Below are positions 47,113 to 59,064 of a stretch of DNA of 64,000 bases, piece after piece. Below the pieces are notes generated by a model. It was given only the letters and a program-made list of their open reading frames with translations, ran no database searches and was not told the DNA's origin. The position numbers were made by a program, and so were the translations under genes. Where the stretch lies: contig OX328125.1 of assembly GCA_946811695.1 (NCBI GenBank), positions 52,341,446 through 52,405,445 on the forward strand. Direction: 5' to 3'. Origin of the DNA: Gonocerus acuteangulatus. Its lineage: Eukaryota > Arthropoda > Insecta > Hemiptera > Coreidae. Positions within the stretch are counted from its first letter, which is position 1, and each line of letters opens with the position of its first letter.

Positions 47113-47153
<41 letters not shown>

Positions 47154-47187
47154 GGCGCATCTACAACTTGGCCATTAGCGCCGTTTG
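47113..47187 (-). mobile_element. SINE family A, 3' tail (reverse)
   Basis: A poly-T run of about 38, then TACGGCGCATCTACAACTTGG and CCATTAGCGCCG: the complement of the family A end. Confidence 0.68.
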
Positions 47188-49962
47188 TTTTTTTTCTGAC
47201 AATTAATGTTTTTTTTTCTGAGCGATTTAAATGGCTTATCAGTTAAAAAGGTTTAACCTGCAAACATTTGATAAAACATTACCTAAAGAGATAATTAAGA
47301 CTTGACGGAAAAAATATATAAAAAGCCCTAAGCTACTACACTAATTATGATAGGTATAAAATACCTATAAAGAAACAAAAATTGCAAGCCCAAGTACAAA
47401 GTCTATAATTTCTTAATGAGATATTGCAACAATAGAAGTGGTATATCCAATTGTTTACGTTCAAAAACAAAGCTTAATTTAAATCACTTATTAATGACCC
47501 TACCCTAACGTAAATGTTTGAATATCACATATTTTTTTCTAATTTCATACGTGATGCTCATATAAAATATTCTTCAAAGTTTAATTTCCTGACAGAGAAG
47601 TCTGGAAGAGACGATGCAAATATGCCAAGGTCAAGATGTCGGGCCCAGCCTTGGAGTAGTACGCATGGAAAGCAGGGGTAGTATGGGCATACATTCGCCC
47701 AAGGCAGTAAATCAATTAATCTAACAATAAATCCATAGGTAATATTTCAAACGGGTTTCACTACCTCTAGATTTCCTTATAGCATATTCCGCAGGATTGT
47801 AGCTACTCAGGTTGGGCCTATCTTCATCCATCCTGTCAACCATGTACTTAAAATGACACCTATAATGTTGTTAACAGGACAGAGTGAAGAACATTTGTTC
47901 GTTGGCCATGAAGTTCGGTATTAGGCAAACCTAGGACCAATGATTGGTTAAGTTGGTTAACCAGCAACATTTGTCCATACAGAGGGGAGGGGGTGTAATC
48001 CGGACCCAAATTATTAATATGCTCCTTCATGGTTGGATTATTTGTTATTTTGGGACGAAACTCGCTACTCAATAGCAGAAACTGTCACAGAAGTATCTTA
48101 TAAAAATGAGGAAAATTGACCAATTACAATTGAAGTTTTTTTTTTTTTGGTTGTATTTAAAGCGTGTCAACTTTTGAGGCCATTAACAGAATTGAAGGGT
48201 TATTCTAGAATTAAATTACCAGTGAGCAACTAACGATCTTAATTTTTGTCAAATTACATTGAAACTGGCCATAGAACTAGAATGCTAGGAATATATTATT
48301 AGAAAAAAATAAATACGTTCCACTAGAAGTAGGTGTTTGACTCTCCCCCCATTATAGTATTGTTTTATAGACATTTCGACACGAATGTGCAAAACTAGAA
48401 TTGTGGATTCGGGTCCTTCATAATGACGGGTTAAGTCGAACATTTGTTTAATCGTTTGACATTTATGCGCGAAGTAACATATACATGCATTTTGTTTACC
48501 TTTAGGTAATAAATAATATTACTACTATACTAGTTTTACTATATTAGTTTCGATAAATGAAACACGTCCAGTTCCTTCACAAACCTGTTTCATTTACCTA
48601 AAGATCTTCCTTCTCTGTCAGCAACCTCAAAGTACATGATATTAGTTTCGCTTCCCTGTACAAGTTAGTTTCTTTTTTTATTGATTGTTGTTTTTTAATT
48701 ATTTTTAGCTAAGAAATGGGTTGCTCAGTAGAATTCAGGAACACAAATTAGAACGATTTTTTTTTTATTACGTTTGTAATAGAGCTTGCCTTATGAGTAA
48801 GGGAAAGCCAAGTAGAATGGAAAGTGAGCTATTGCCGTTCAGAGTTGGCCCATTTATATTTCTGTGCATTCTGATCATTTAAGTGCCTAAAATCTCGTTT
48901 TTAGGTGATTTTATAGGAATATATATTTGTAATGTCTTCTACAGTAAAATTAGTTTGTAGCAAAATTGGCATGGGGTCTAAATGACCCACGTACCAGAAC
49001 GATATAAATCGCACCTTCTGTGAGTTGAACTTAAATTTTATCATCAAGGTTGACGTCAGAATGTTTGCCCATATTTGACGAATGTGTTTGAAATAATGTA
49101 CTCAAAAACTCACGCGCAATCTCGAAATAAAGAAAACTCACTAAGAAAAGTTTGAAAACATTTTCTCTTCGAAAGGATTTACATCTTGATCGCTGTTATT
49201 TTAACAAGAGCCAAGATCAATTCATTTACAAGTTCTCCTTGGTCAAAACATCTGAAAAACGTAGAAAATTTAAAATGAATAAATTCTTGAATTTACTGTT
49301 TTGAACTTCGTGAACTAAGACAATTGTCTTATTTTTTCCATTTCATCTGCCTATCTTGATCAAACCAAAAGATAGGAATCATCTGAAATATTCAATTAGA
49401 ATTTAATTTTTTGTTTTGTTTATTTTCTGCCAAGAAGCTGTGTTATTTCAAGGACTGTCATGAATGATTATGACAGGAAATAAATAGTCTGTTATAGTCA
49501 ATAGATAAAACCATAAAGAGTGAGAACGATAACTAGCTCCAGATATGTATATTTCCTACCCAGTTCACCTTCAAAACTTTATAGCATTTGTACATGTATG
49601 GTTTTGCCGACAAAATGTTTCTTCTAAAACCTTCATTGCTCGTATTACTTGTGCAGCGCTGAAATTTAGGTCTAATTAGCACTACAATGTTTTTCATAGC
49701 CTATTGCCATATTGCCTTTTACCGTTTTTTTTTTATTTTATTGTAATGCATCTGCTAAAAATGGCTGAGTATTAACTCGTTTCATGTTTTCTTTCGGTTT
49801 AGTACATCTACGAGAGTAAAGTTCAAACTTAAAAAAACGCCCATCTATCTGTCTATCGAACTACATATTACCCGGATTAGGCTTGGCCGTAACAAATCTT
49901 GCCAGTATTTCTAGGCATCCTTGACTTAGCCCATAGGTTTTAGGTGGAAACAGAAATTTATA
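47188..49962. other. Intergenic region
   Basis: AT-rich. A SINE-type tail (AAAGCGTGTCAACTTTTGAGG, reverse) is at 48158-48190 and a Helentron-like scrap (GGTTAACCAGCAACATTTG) near 47955. ORFs of 60-70 codons (47860-48072, 49861-50043, both minus) have no recognisable domain. No gene is supported. Confidence 0.45.
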
Positions 49963-50049
49963 GTAAAACTGAAGGAGTGCGTCCTCAGCACCGATTTTTT
50001 TTTTAAAATTTTTCACTATAACGTATTTTGATGCACTAAACACGAATCC

Positions 50050-50108
<59 letters not shown>

Positions 50109-50598
50109 GTTCTCAACTAGGAAATAAGTTATTAAGCACTAAAGTTCAGTGTTATTGAGGTTAAAGTTGGCGTAAACAGCGTATTAGTAAACATGCGCAT
50201 GCGCAGACATCTAACATTGGGAAACAACGAACTGTCATTTGAAATGTTGATAAACCATTTATAACCGTCATAACATAGGAATTCTATCCATAACAGAGGG
50301 TTGGATTGACTAGAGTTTTGATATCTTCTTGAGCGAGCGGAAATGCATAGCACGTCTGCCCAAAAGTCGTCCTAGACATTCTTCTTAAAATACATGATTA
50401 TTTATACGCTGTTTACGCCATCTTTTATAACCTTCATAACAGTGAATTTTTGTGCTTAATAACTTCTTTCCTAGTTGAGAGCAACTTTATTTATTTATTT
50501 TTTTTTTTTAACGGATTCGTGTTTAGTTCATCCAAATACGTTATAGTGAAAAATTTGAAATAAATCGGTGCTGAGGACGCTCTCCTTCATTTTTACCA
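49963..50598. repeat. Large inverted repeat (arms about 205-235 bp)
   Basis: The left arm 49963-50195 (GTCCTCAGCACCGATTT ... CACGAATCCGTT, poly-A, CTCAACTAGGAAATAAGTTA ... GGCGTAAACAGCGTAT) is matched in reverse by 50392-50598. The arms differ mainly in the length of the A tract. The loop is about 196 bases and contains ATGCGCATGCGCA. It could be a foldback-type element or an inverted duplication. Confidence 0.88.
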
Positions 50599-51740
50599 AA
50601 TTTATTAAAACCAAAGTCACTAATGGTTGAATAATTTGAAACGAAAAACTTGACGTACCTTTGTTATTGGGAGCTTATATAGACAGTGAGTCTAGCCTTA
50701 AATGTCCAGTCGGGTCAAACTTCTTCGAAAATTTATTACAATATACCTGGCCTCTCTAAGAGTACTGGAGAATCCATGGATGTTGCAAACCACGAGGAAC
50801 CGAGAAAGTATATTATGCCTGTTTCTTGAATTATTATTTAGCTGATCGCATTTTTAATTTGTACACTCTGACCTATCTTATAACGAATAATGTTTTTAAA
50901 TAACGAGTTGATCAAATATTACAATTGAATGGGTCATTACAAAAAACAGACAAGTCCAAAAACTGAAATTTTCAGAAACTTAAAAAAATGCGTAGCTTCA
51001 TTTGTGCTGGGTGAAATGAAAATTGCTTTTATACCTACTATTGTCCTACTAACAGCTTTGCATTGTATATAAAACAAATATTTTTTTTAAGAGGAAAATA
51101 TAAAAAAATACTTATGGACTTTTTTGGTTTTTGCAGAAATCTTATTTAAAAAAACATGAAATAATTTAATCCTTAAATAAGATTATGTATTATATAATCC
51201 TGACAAATTACAAATAATTTTGGAATGATAAACATTCTGAAAATGCAGAGAGGTGTCTGGATTTTGGTTGAAAGGCGTTGCACTTGTCTTATTTTTCTAC
51301 ATATAATGTGACCTACATATCTGCTTTTTGGGGACAGCAGTTACTTCAATATGTAGAGCTGAATTTGGAGAGGACGAAGATATATTTATCTCAAAAAATC
51401 AATTTTTGGACTTGTCTGGTTTTTGTAATGAACCCTTCGATTGTTTACTTTCTCAACTCCGACCCCTGAGTTAACGAATAATGTTTTTAACCGACAAGTC
51501 ATTCAGTTTCTCATAGACTTCAGGTAGTGAAATACATTTGAACGCTTCAGACAACAATAACATATAGTAATTCATTGACCTATTAAAGGAAACATTATTG
51601 CCAAGAAAATGTCTGTGAATATACACTTTGCTTTGCAAAATGTAGAAAATATTCAAAACCTTTACATAGTTGAAGAATCCTGAAAGAGATTTACTTCAGT
51701 ATGGGAGAATTAAGCAAACATAGATAAAATAAAACCAAAA
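50599..51740. other. Intergenic region upstream of the peptide gene
   Basis: AT-rich, no ORF with support. From about 51740 the base composition rises sharply towards the promoter. Confidence 0.5.
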
Positions 51741-51831
51741 GGATCTTGCGGTGTCTGAAGTCTTCGACTCCTTCCTTCTTCTTCGAGAGCGAAGAACTCG
51801 TGTCTACTCGGCGTATGTCGGCCGAGCTCGG

Positions 51832-51866
51832 TTTTATAGCCGACTCAACGGGAGAGCAGTCAGTCT
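51832..51866 (+). promoter_or_regulatory. Core promoter: TATA box and TCAGT initiator
   Basis: TTTTATAG at 51832-51839 and AGTCAGTCTT at 51858-51867. Taking the A of TCAGT (51862) as +1, the TATA box starts at -30, the canonical spacing. TCAGT is the arthropod initiator. The predicted leader is only 22 bases before the ATG at 51885. A GC-rich stretch lies upstream. Confidence 0.75.
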
Positions 51867-51884
51867 TACCCCGACCGCCGAGCT

Positions 51885-52136
51885 ATGCACTGCCTGCTGC
51901 TCCTCTGCCTGGTAGGCCTCGCACTCGCCGATCTTTCAAACTTGGACCGGCTATTGAACAGGCTCGACGGGTCCAGCCCGCCTCCACAGCTAGAAGTGAC
52001 AACACCGGGACCACCGCACAGAGTCAGGCATGGACACCTTCATCACGAAATACAGGAGGAGTACGACGAAGATGATGAAGATGAAGACGAAGAAGCTATG
52101 GCAGACAACAACCCCAGGAGCCCCTACACTACTTCG
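51885..52136 (+). CDS. Secreted peptide precursor, exon 1
   Basis: ATG directly downstream of a good core promoter. The first 15 residues, MHCLLLLCLVGLALA, form a textbook signal peptide, with cleavage before DLSN. Then come DLSNLDRLLNRLDG (amphipathic), a Pro/Thr-rich linker, HRVRHGHLHH with a possible furin-type site, a strongly acidic spacer (EEYDEDDEDEDEE) and ADNNPRSPYTTS. The exon ends in phase 0 at TTCG/GTAAGT, an excellent donor. Acidic spacers and basic cleavage sites are typical of neuropeptide or hormone precursors. I do not recognise the family. The exon is GC-rich against AT-rich surroundings. Confidence 0.78.
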
Positions 52137-52576
52137 GTAAGTCACATACTGACTTACTAACACACACACACATGTATATATATACATATATATAGATCAC
52201 AGTCTTAAGCTAAATAAACACAAACTTATTAATATAACTATGTTGGACAACTTTGAGACAAATTTTTAAAAAAGAAAAAAAAAAAAAAAATGTTTAGTAG
52301 AATTTCGGGAAACAATAGTAGAATAAGTAAGTGCTAATTGGCAACTTCTCTTTGATAATAGATCGTCGGCGTCTTTTGGCAAAACGTACGTATCACTAAA
52401 CAAAAAGTGAAATAATGGATATAATTATTCAACCATTTTGTAATGGTCATTGTGGATAAAATATTTACAAAGATTGAGATTATATCAAAACCCTAAGAAA
52501 AATTGTTTTTAAATTTATTACAGAACTTAAGTACTGTTGGCTTTAAAATATTCCGCCCCCAGTAGCAAAATATTGT

Positions 52577-52650
52577 AAGTCAAAACCCCCAGTGGGAATC
52601 GTCATTATCTTTGTTATGTATAAATGGACGTTAAAATTTAATAAATAATT
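52577..52650 (+). mobile_element. SINE family B, 3' tail fragment
   Basis: AGTGGGAATCGTC, then TGGACGTTAAAATTTAATAAA, as at the end of family B. Confidence 0.5.
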
Positions 52651-53750
52651 AAAATAAATTTATTATTATTCATAATAATCTAGTGATCACCAAAATTTTG
52701 AAGAGTTATTTTGGTTACTACTATCTTCCTCTGTTTACAGTGACTTATAATATGTTCTTCAATTGGCGCAAATGATGCTTGTTTAAGCACATTGATACAT
52801 TATTATTCAGCAAGGGAGCTGGTTAAAGGTATTGACCATTCGATGAGGCAAACTTTTCTTTTATCAAATTTCCTCAAGATCGGACCATTGATTTGCGCCT
52901 GGTACTGCGCCCCCCCAACAACTTAATAATACAAATTAGAACCCAATATAATATATGTAACCAAAATAAATGCACTCTTCATAGGGATACTATGAAGAGA
53001 AGAAAAAAAAAAGAATTAGAACCACAGATATTTTCGTTGCTTATGGGTTCTGAAACTTTGTGATTCCTCATCGGGTCGAATTCTTAGTCTTAGGGTTTCT
53101 CCTCTTTGGTGCGAGAAAGGAAACGCGCTAAAAAAAAGTAGAGTTATCTAAAGGCACTCTAACGTTTACCGAAACATATGCCGCATCGATGTCCCAAAGA
53201 TTCTAATTTCCCCCCGCTTGTCGTGTGCAGCGTCACTATTAAGCAGTTAGAGACCTTATCTGCTTGGGAAGATGATAGGAGAATGTCTACTGTGAATGCC
53301 CCAAAATCTAGCAAACATTTTTATTTAAAAAAAGTTGTAATATTAAATGAGATTAATTAAACTAATGAAGTTTCTACTACCCTTGTGGAGGATAATGAAA
53401 ATACAAGAAATCTAAAGAACGTCTATATTAAGACCTTCAGAGGAGTGGATAGAATGTTTTAATGGGGCCGAGCAATAAAATATGCTTTCGGATTATTTGT
53501 AAGCAATCGAAAATCTTACATCTATTAAAGTTTTATTATATGAAATATAAATAACACACAAACAAAAACATTGGTACGAACAAGGCATTGCATCAGAGCA
53601 CCTATATGGATTCAGAATAATCTTTTAAACACATTGTAGAAGCAATAGATAAACTAATTCTAGGGAATAATATTAACTGAAATTGCATTGATCTAATCCA
53701 ATAATTTTGTTGTACATATTTTTTCTCCAATTAAGCCTAGATTATTTATC

Positions 53751-53978
53751 TACCGTAAAATGGGGTCACATTAGTACAGTCTGGTGATATTGGTAAAAAC
53801 GTATACTGCTTATATATTTGTCTGAGAGCGAACAGACAAATATATTGGTATATATTTGTCTGTTCGCACTCTTTGGACAAAGTTCGACCCTTTGGTATGA
53901 GTTAAATGAAAATATCCTAGCAGTATAGGTTTATATCAATTTCACCATACTGTACTAATCTGACCCCATTTTATGGTA
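53751..53978. mobile_element. MITE with TACCGTAAAATGGGGTCA ends
   Basis: The left end TACCGTAAAATGGGGTCA and the right end, reversed, TACCATAAAATGGGGTCA (followed by GATTAGTACAGT or CATTAGTACAGT) include a TA at each edge, consistent with a Tc1/mariner-type TA target. 228 bases, no ORF. The centre is a second palindrome (53826-53866). Confidence 0.85.
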
Positions 53979-54287
53979 TATTTCGATGTATTAGATCATT
54001 CAATCGAAAACACCTTCCTGGGAACTTAATGATTTTGGTTAAAATTTAAAAGAAAAATTAAAGCGTAAATAAAATATTTATGTAGGAATTATATATGTCC
54101 TATAATACAAACATTGGGAGAGAGATTAAATGTTTTTAGCCTATAGAGCATGTATTTTTCCTGTATTTAATTGTCCTTTTTATTTTATTTTTCTTTCAAT
54201 TATCATACACCGGGACGTACAATAATGTTTCATGATTGGAAAAAATATAAAGAATTTCTACTAGATATTACTTTTATGATGTGTCAC

Positions 54288-54318
<31 letters not shown>

Positions 54319-55356
54319 TATCAGGTACATCCTGCTATAACCTTGAATATGACGTAAAGAATGTTGCAAGCAAAACGCATTTTGCTTTTTTATATACTTG
54401 TCTAGAAGCCCTAAAAATTATACCCTGAAAGGCTTTGGATTGATTATGACGTGAAATATTTATATACCAGGATATCCATAAAGTAATAGGATAAAAGTTA
54501 GGCAAGGCTAAAAGAAAAAAAAATGGCTAAAAACTTCCAATTTTCTTTTTTCTTCGTTGAGAAGAGTATTTATTGCCAGCGAATTAAAAAAAAATCTCTA
54601 AAGTAAAAATTATCACCGAATTCCATATAGTTGACGGTATATTTGGCTGACTAGTTTCCGTAAACCGGTTTTTAATTTGACGGAATATATGTCTTCTGAA
54701 CGGACGGCCTGCTTTTTATAAAAGATTCGCATAAGTCGGGCCGAATACAAATAACTGTTTTTCACCATGAAAGAATATTTAACTAATTGGGTGGAAAGTA
54801 TATAATTAATCTGGACGGAAAGGTTTTTTATTTATACCGTTCCTTTTTTTTTGGGGGGGGGATGATCGATTATGCCCTAAAAATTGATATTCGAATATAA
54901 ATATTATCAGCAAAAATGTACAATATTCCATGCGTTCTACTAAGAATGGAGGTTCTAATTTCTAAGCCCTTTTTAGATGATAGAAAAAAAAAAAAATCAA
55001 AAATTAAAAATTAATATTCCCCTAAAAATTAATATTCCGTTGTTATTATTGTTTTATATCAATATTTGCATTCGTGTTTCTAACAATAGTTGTTCTGATG
55101 TGGCTTCTCTTTACAAAAATTGATAAACTTATCTTCGATACTGAGCCCTTAACGCCTTAATTGTATAAAAGAAAAATAGGGTTCTCAGAAGCTGCGTCAT
55201 CGTCGTGCGTTTCCATAATGTTTATCGCTAGTCTCATTGAAATGCTTAGAAAAGAAAGAGTTAAGACTTCGTAAACAAAATTAAAAAAAAAAAAAAAAAT
55301 GAAAGGTTTTTGGCTTCAAAATCCAAATAAAACTTGAAGCAGCGGAAATTATTTAC

Positions 55357-55525
55357 TCTGGCTAACGTTGAATGCACCATTTCCCGTTCATCACCGATGT
55401 TAAGCAAAGTTGAGCAAGCCCAGAACCTGAATGGGTGACCGACCACGTACTGTTGGCATTGTAAAAAAGGGGTGGCAACCTTTAGATAGCCCGGCTTTAA
55501 TAGCCGAATTGTTGATACGCCGTTA
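55357..55525 (+). mobile_element. 5S rRNA-derived SINE
   Basis: 55361-55460 is a diverged 5S rRNA: GTTGAATGCACCATTTCCCG, ATCACCGATGTTAAGCAAAG, then CCTGAATGGGTGACCG, in the correct order and spacing, including the internal pol III promoter region. It is followed not by a terminator but by GGGGTGGCAACCTTTAGATAGC and GTTGATACGCCGTTAAAC, i.e. the body of SINE B and the tail of SINE A. Hence it is a SINE and not a 5S gene. Confidence 0.8.
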
Positions 55526-56435
55526 AACATGCGTACACATCAAAAATTCACTCCGCCTCCACGACTTCACCTCAGACAGATCTGTTATAAGGGACCAATA
55601 TCCCTAATGCATTTCTCATTTACTTACGTACCTGATTCAGTGAAAAAACATTTCACTGCTGAAGGCATTTAATTGATTGATGATTTTTTAAATAAAATCA
55701 ACATTAAATGAAAAAAAAAAAAAAAAAAAAACTGAGAAAAACAGGTATAAAAATATACGTTCTACGGAATGAAACCCGTAGTTTCGAAGTTGTAAGCTCC
55801 TTTTCGAGATCATCCCATCGAAAAACGAATGATCTTAAAGAATGCTTCAGTGCAATATTAGTTTTATTCTGTGCCTCTTGTTTGTCTCTTGCGAGCTTTA
55901 AAATATTGCGTGAAAAGGTTTATTCGGTTATTTACAATCGTTGTTTTTATCCAATTTATTAGAATTTTTGTGAAAATATTCTCACTGTCAGGAAAGTCGC
56001 TGGATGTCGAAAATTCAATGTTCAGATTTATATGAAAGCTTATATTGAATTTATTTAGAGTTGTATTTTCATGGAAATATCCTTACCTGGGGGGATATTG
56101 TTGGAAATTGTTATTCACAATGGAATATAAACCAAATTGATGAGAATATTTTATCGTAATTTCGATACTGAGTAAAACCAATAGCAGCAGATTTGACCTT
56201 TCCCCATAAGGTGGAAAAACTGTCATCGATTGAATGATGCATTCCGGAAGTGCTTTCAAGAAATGTCGACATTTCATTTTGATGAACTTTGATATAAAAA
56301 TACTTTTCTAAAATGAATGATCAGTTCGTTAACCAGCAGAATCCGCCTGCTGGAGCATTGTTTTTTTCGGGCGAAATAAGCATGACGAAATCTCAGCCCT
56401 GACGATTTTACGCAAATGTTTTTTTTTATTTGGTA

Positions 56436-56600
56436 CTAGCTGAATACCCCTGCTTCGTCACGGCAGATAAGTAGTTATTTTATTGCGTTAAATGATGTAT
56501 CATCAAAATTAACGCTACTACATAATTTTGTGCAGTTTATTATAGCATGGTCCCCGTCATACAATAAGTTAGTCATCAATTTATAGGTAATCAAAGTATA
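56436..56600 (-). mobile_element. Helitron family B, 3' end
   Basis: Reversed, it ends GAAGCAGGGGTATTCAGCTAG before a T, identical in plan to 40210, and the preceding TACTACATAATTTTGTGCAG stretch matches 40110-40140. A Helentron-like scrap (GTTCGTTAACCAGCAGAATC) is just to the left at 56328. Confidence 0.72.
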
Positions 56601-56682
56601 ATGCTTCTTGACATAGGGATGCTCCGCACGAGTATCAAAAAACAGATAACGTAGAGATAACCCGTTATCTATAGGTTACCAG

Positions 56683-56928
56683 CGTGGGCGTATATAAGGG
56701 CAACTGAGGGATGTGCAGCCCCCCCCCCCCGAAATTTTGATTTGATGGTAAAAAGGTGTCATGAAAACCTTAAAAATAAATTAAATAAGATCATTTCTTT
56801 TATAAGCACAATTGGTTTGATCCATTCCTTTTTCATTCCAAAGATCATTTCATTTTAGTTGTAATAGCGTTTTATTTGCCTAAAACTATTCCAAGTTGAT
56901 ATTATTCCATACCCCAATAATTCAAGGA
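56683..56928 (-). mobile_element. hAT-type MITE, copy 4
   Basis: Starts CGTGGGCGTATATAAGGG, then a (C)n tract, GAAATTTTGATTTGATGG and ATTTGCCTAAAACTATTCC: the family in reverse orientation. The right terminus is lost. Confidence 0.72.
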
Positions 56929-57420
56929 CTGCCATCATAGTTGAAATTAACCTCAATTAAAAATAATACTATGAAATGGGTAATGTACGGCAACAGGTGT
57001 TCTGTGATCGTCCTAGCAACGCATTCTACCTAGGCTTGCCTGCTCTAACCAACTCAAACTTTTTTTTTTTTTTTTTTTTTTTTTTATTGGAATTGAGGGT
57101 GCATTCAACCGACTCAAACTTTAAACCTTTCTAAAAATACTTAAAAATTCGAATATCAAAAAATCCTTTCTTAGCGAGCGTCTACGTTCTGTAGGGAGTG
57201 TCCCTATGCGAGTGTCTATGCAAAATTTCAAATTTTTCTGTCGAGCGGTTTGGGCTGGGCGTTGATAGGTCAGTGAGTGAGTGCTTCGTCACGGCAGAGA
57301 AGTAGTTATTTTATTGCGTTAAATAATGTTTCATTAAAATTACGTTACTATACAATTCTGTGCAGTTTATTACAGCACGGTTCCCGTCATACTATATTTT
57401 ATTCAATGGGCGTTAAAATT
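56929..57420 (-). mobile_element. Helitron family B, internal and 3' pieces
   Basis: 56930-57285 (reversed) runs from CACTCACTCACTGACCTATC to CTTGAATTATTGG, as in 39240-39360. 57283-57400 is a second copy of the 3' part, joined directly. It indicates rearrangement or nested insertion of two copies. Confidence 0.62.
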
Positions 57421-58099
57421 TAAAAATTTATGTTTCCAAGAAGTCATATGGTAACACCCAATATATTTACGAGTATTACCAAGGTTATAGGCGAGGAGGC
57501 TGTGCAAGGGTTCCGGATATTATTACCTCGCCTGGAAAACCTTAGGATATGCCATACATCACGGTTTGACCGGGACTGTCCCGGTATTTTGTAATTATTT
57601 CGGTGTCCCGCCCAGTTTTATCAATGTCCCGGAAAAGGCTGTAAGATGTAAAAAGTTATGAATTCATGTTTATAAGAATCTTTTTTAAATCGGTTACTTT
57701 TCTACAATTAACATTTTTACTACTGCTCACAGTGTCAAAGAAATGAGAAGTAATCTAACTGTAAAACGCTGGAACTACCTCACAGCGCTGCCAGACACTA
57801 CTATTTGGCTGAGAGATTGTTTTAAGAAAATCAAGTAGCAAAAAAAGTTCCCTTCTTATTTTTAAGGTTTGGGTAGACTAACAGTTTAGGATTCCACCTT
57901 CCCGTTAGTTGCTAGGCTTAAAACTCACCAACCATTTTGCTTATAATTTGTATTCTTTTTATCCCCCCCCCCCTGGTATGCTCATCCCATATTAATGTGT
58001 CTCGGTTTAACTCTCCAAAAATATGGCAAGCCTATCTGACGGGGACAGGCAGAAAAGAAACGCAATTAAAACTCTATGAGGGACAGTTAATTTCTACTA

Positions 58100-58407
58100 A
58101 TTCAAGGTCTGCCATCATAGTTGAAATTAACCTCAATTAGAAATAAAACTATGAGATAGATAATGTAAGGTAACAGCTGTTCTTTATCGTCCTAGCAACG
58201 CAGGCTGCCTAGGCTTGCCTTCTCTAACCAACTCAAACTTTAAACCCCCCTAAAAATGCTTAAAAATACGATTATCAAAAAATCCTTTCTTAGCGAGCGC
58301 CTACGTTATATAGGGAGTGTCCATGCAAAATTTCAAAATTTTCTGTCGAGCGGTTTGGGCTGGGCGTTGATAGATGAGTGAGTGGTATTTGACAAATATG
58401 TAGTAGA
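58100..58407 (-). mobile_element. Helitron family B, 5' half
   Basis: Reversed, it begins TCTACTACATATTTGTCAAA after an A, then CACTCACTCATC and CGCCCAGCCCAAACCGCTCG. It confirms the family 5' end. Truncated at about 58100. Confidence 0.72.
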
Positions 58408-58989
58408 TTTGGACGTCTGAAGTGCAATAATACATTTTTATTCTTGATATCTTTAATTGTTTTCGAGAAACCTTATTAAATTAGCATTATAGTTTTTTTT
58501 GGGGGGGGCAATAGGACGGATTGACTGTTTTTCTTTCCACATTTATCAAAACTAATAAATATAAATTCCGGGTAGGTTCTGAGACAAATAATATATAAAT
58601 ATTGTCAAAAGAAAAGAGGAGTTTCAGTTTTTTTTATATATTTTCCGAAATATTTTGAAAACAGTTGTGAAATATTTTTTAGCGGATCTTATTTATATAA
58701 AAGCTTTATACATTTTTTGAAAAAAAAAAAAAAAAAATGGTTTAGGCATGTATTTTGATCTGACCACCTTAGTTTTGAAGAAATCGGAGCTTCAAGTTTC
58801 TACAGTGTCCCTAAATTACACGACAAATATATGCAATGCATGGAAATATTGTAAGTTTTTTTTTGTATGCTGAGGATTATTACATGGATATGGCATTGAC
58901 CCAAATGAATTTTATAATGAATAAATTGAACTATTTGGCGTAGAATTTCTGAGTATTCATTATCACTTTATTGAATTAAATTATCTTAG

Positions 58990-59064
58990 GATTATTGGAG
59001 CATGGGGAAGAGAAACCCCGGGGTTTCCCGAGCTTCTCTCGAATTCTTCGGCATATCTCCCTGA
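58990..59064 (+). CDS. Secreted peptide precursor, candidate exon 2
   Basis: After TTATCTTAG the phase-0 frame, which is the one required by exon 1, reads DYWSMGKR, then NPGVSRASLEFFGISP and TGA. GKR is an amidation plus dibasic cleavage signal, so a C-terminally amidated peptide ending in ...DYWSM-amide would result; with cleavage after the Arg of NNPR in exon 1 it would be 11 residues starting SPYTTS. A sharp rise in GC over 58990-59335 parallels exon 1 and suggests a real exon with 3' UTR. The join is inferred, not shown. Confidence 0.5.
   Translation, partial: DYWSMGKRNPGVSRASLEFFGISP

Larger units (their letters stand above)
52137..58989 (+). other. Intron of the peptide gene (6.85 kb)
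   Basis: It starts GTAAGT and ends TTATCTTAG. It contains SINE, MITE and Helitron pieces listed separately, and A/T runs at 54288-54316, 55709-55731 and 57060-57085. CCGGGACTGTCCCGG near 57572 is a small palindrome in a repeat-like block that I cannot classify. No better candidate exon with matching phase was found in between. Confidence 0.5.

Noticed and set aside
53178..53360. 60-codon ORF, considered as a second exon of the peptide gene
   Set aside because: The AG at its 5' part would give the wrong phase or an immediate stop (after GTGTGCAG the phase-0 frame ends after three codons).
55357..55460. 5S rRNA gene
   Set aside because: Many differences from a functional 5S, no T-run terminator, and joined to SINE body and tail.
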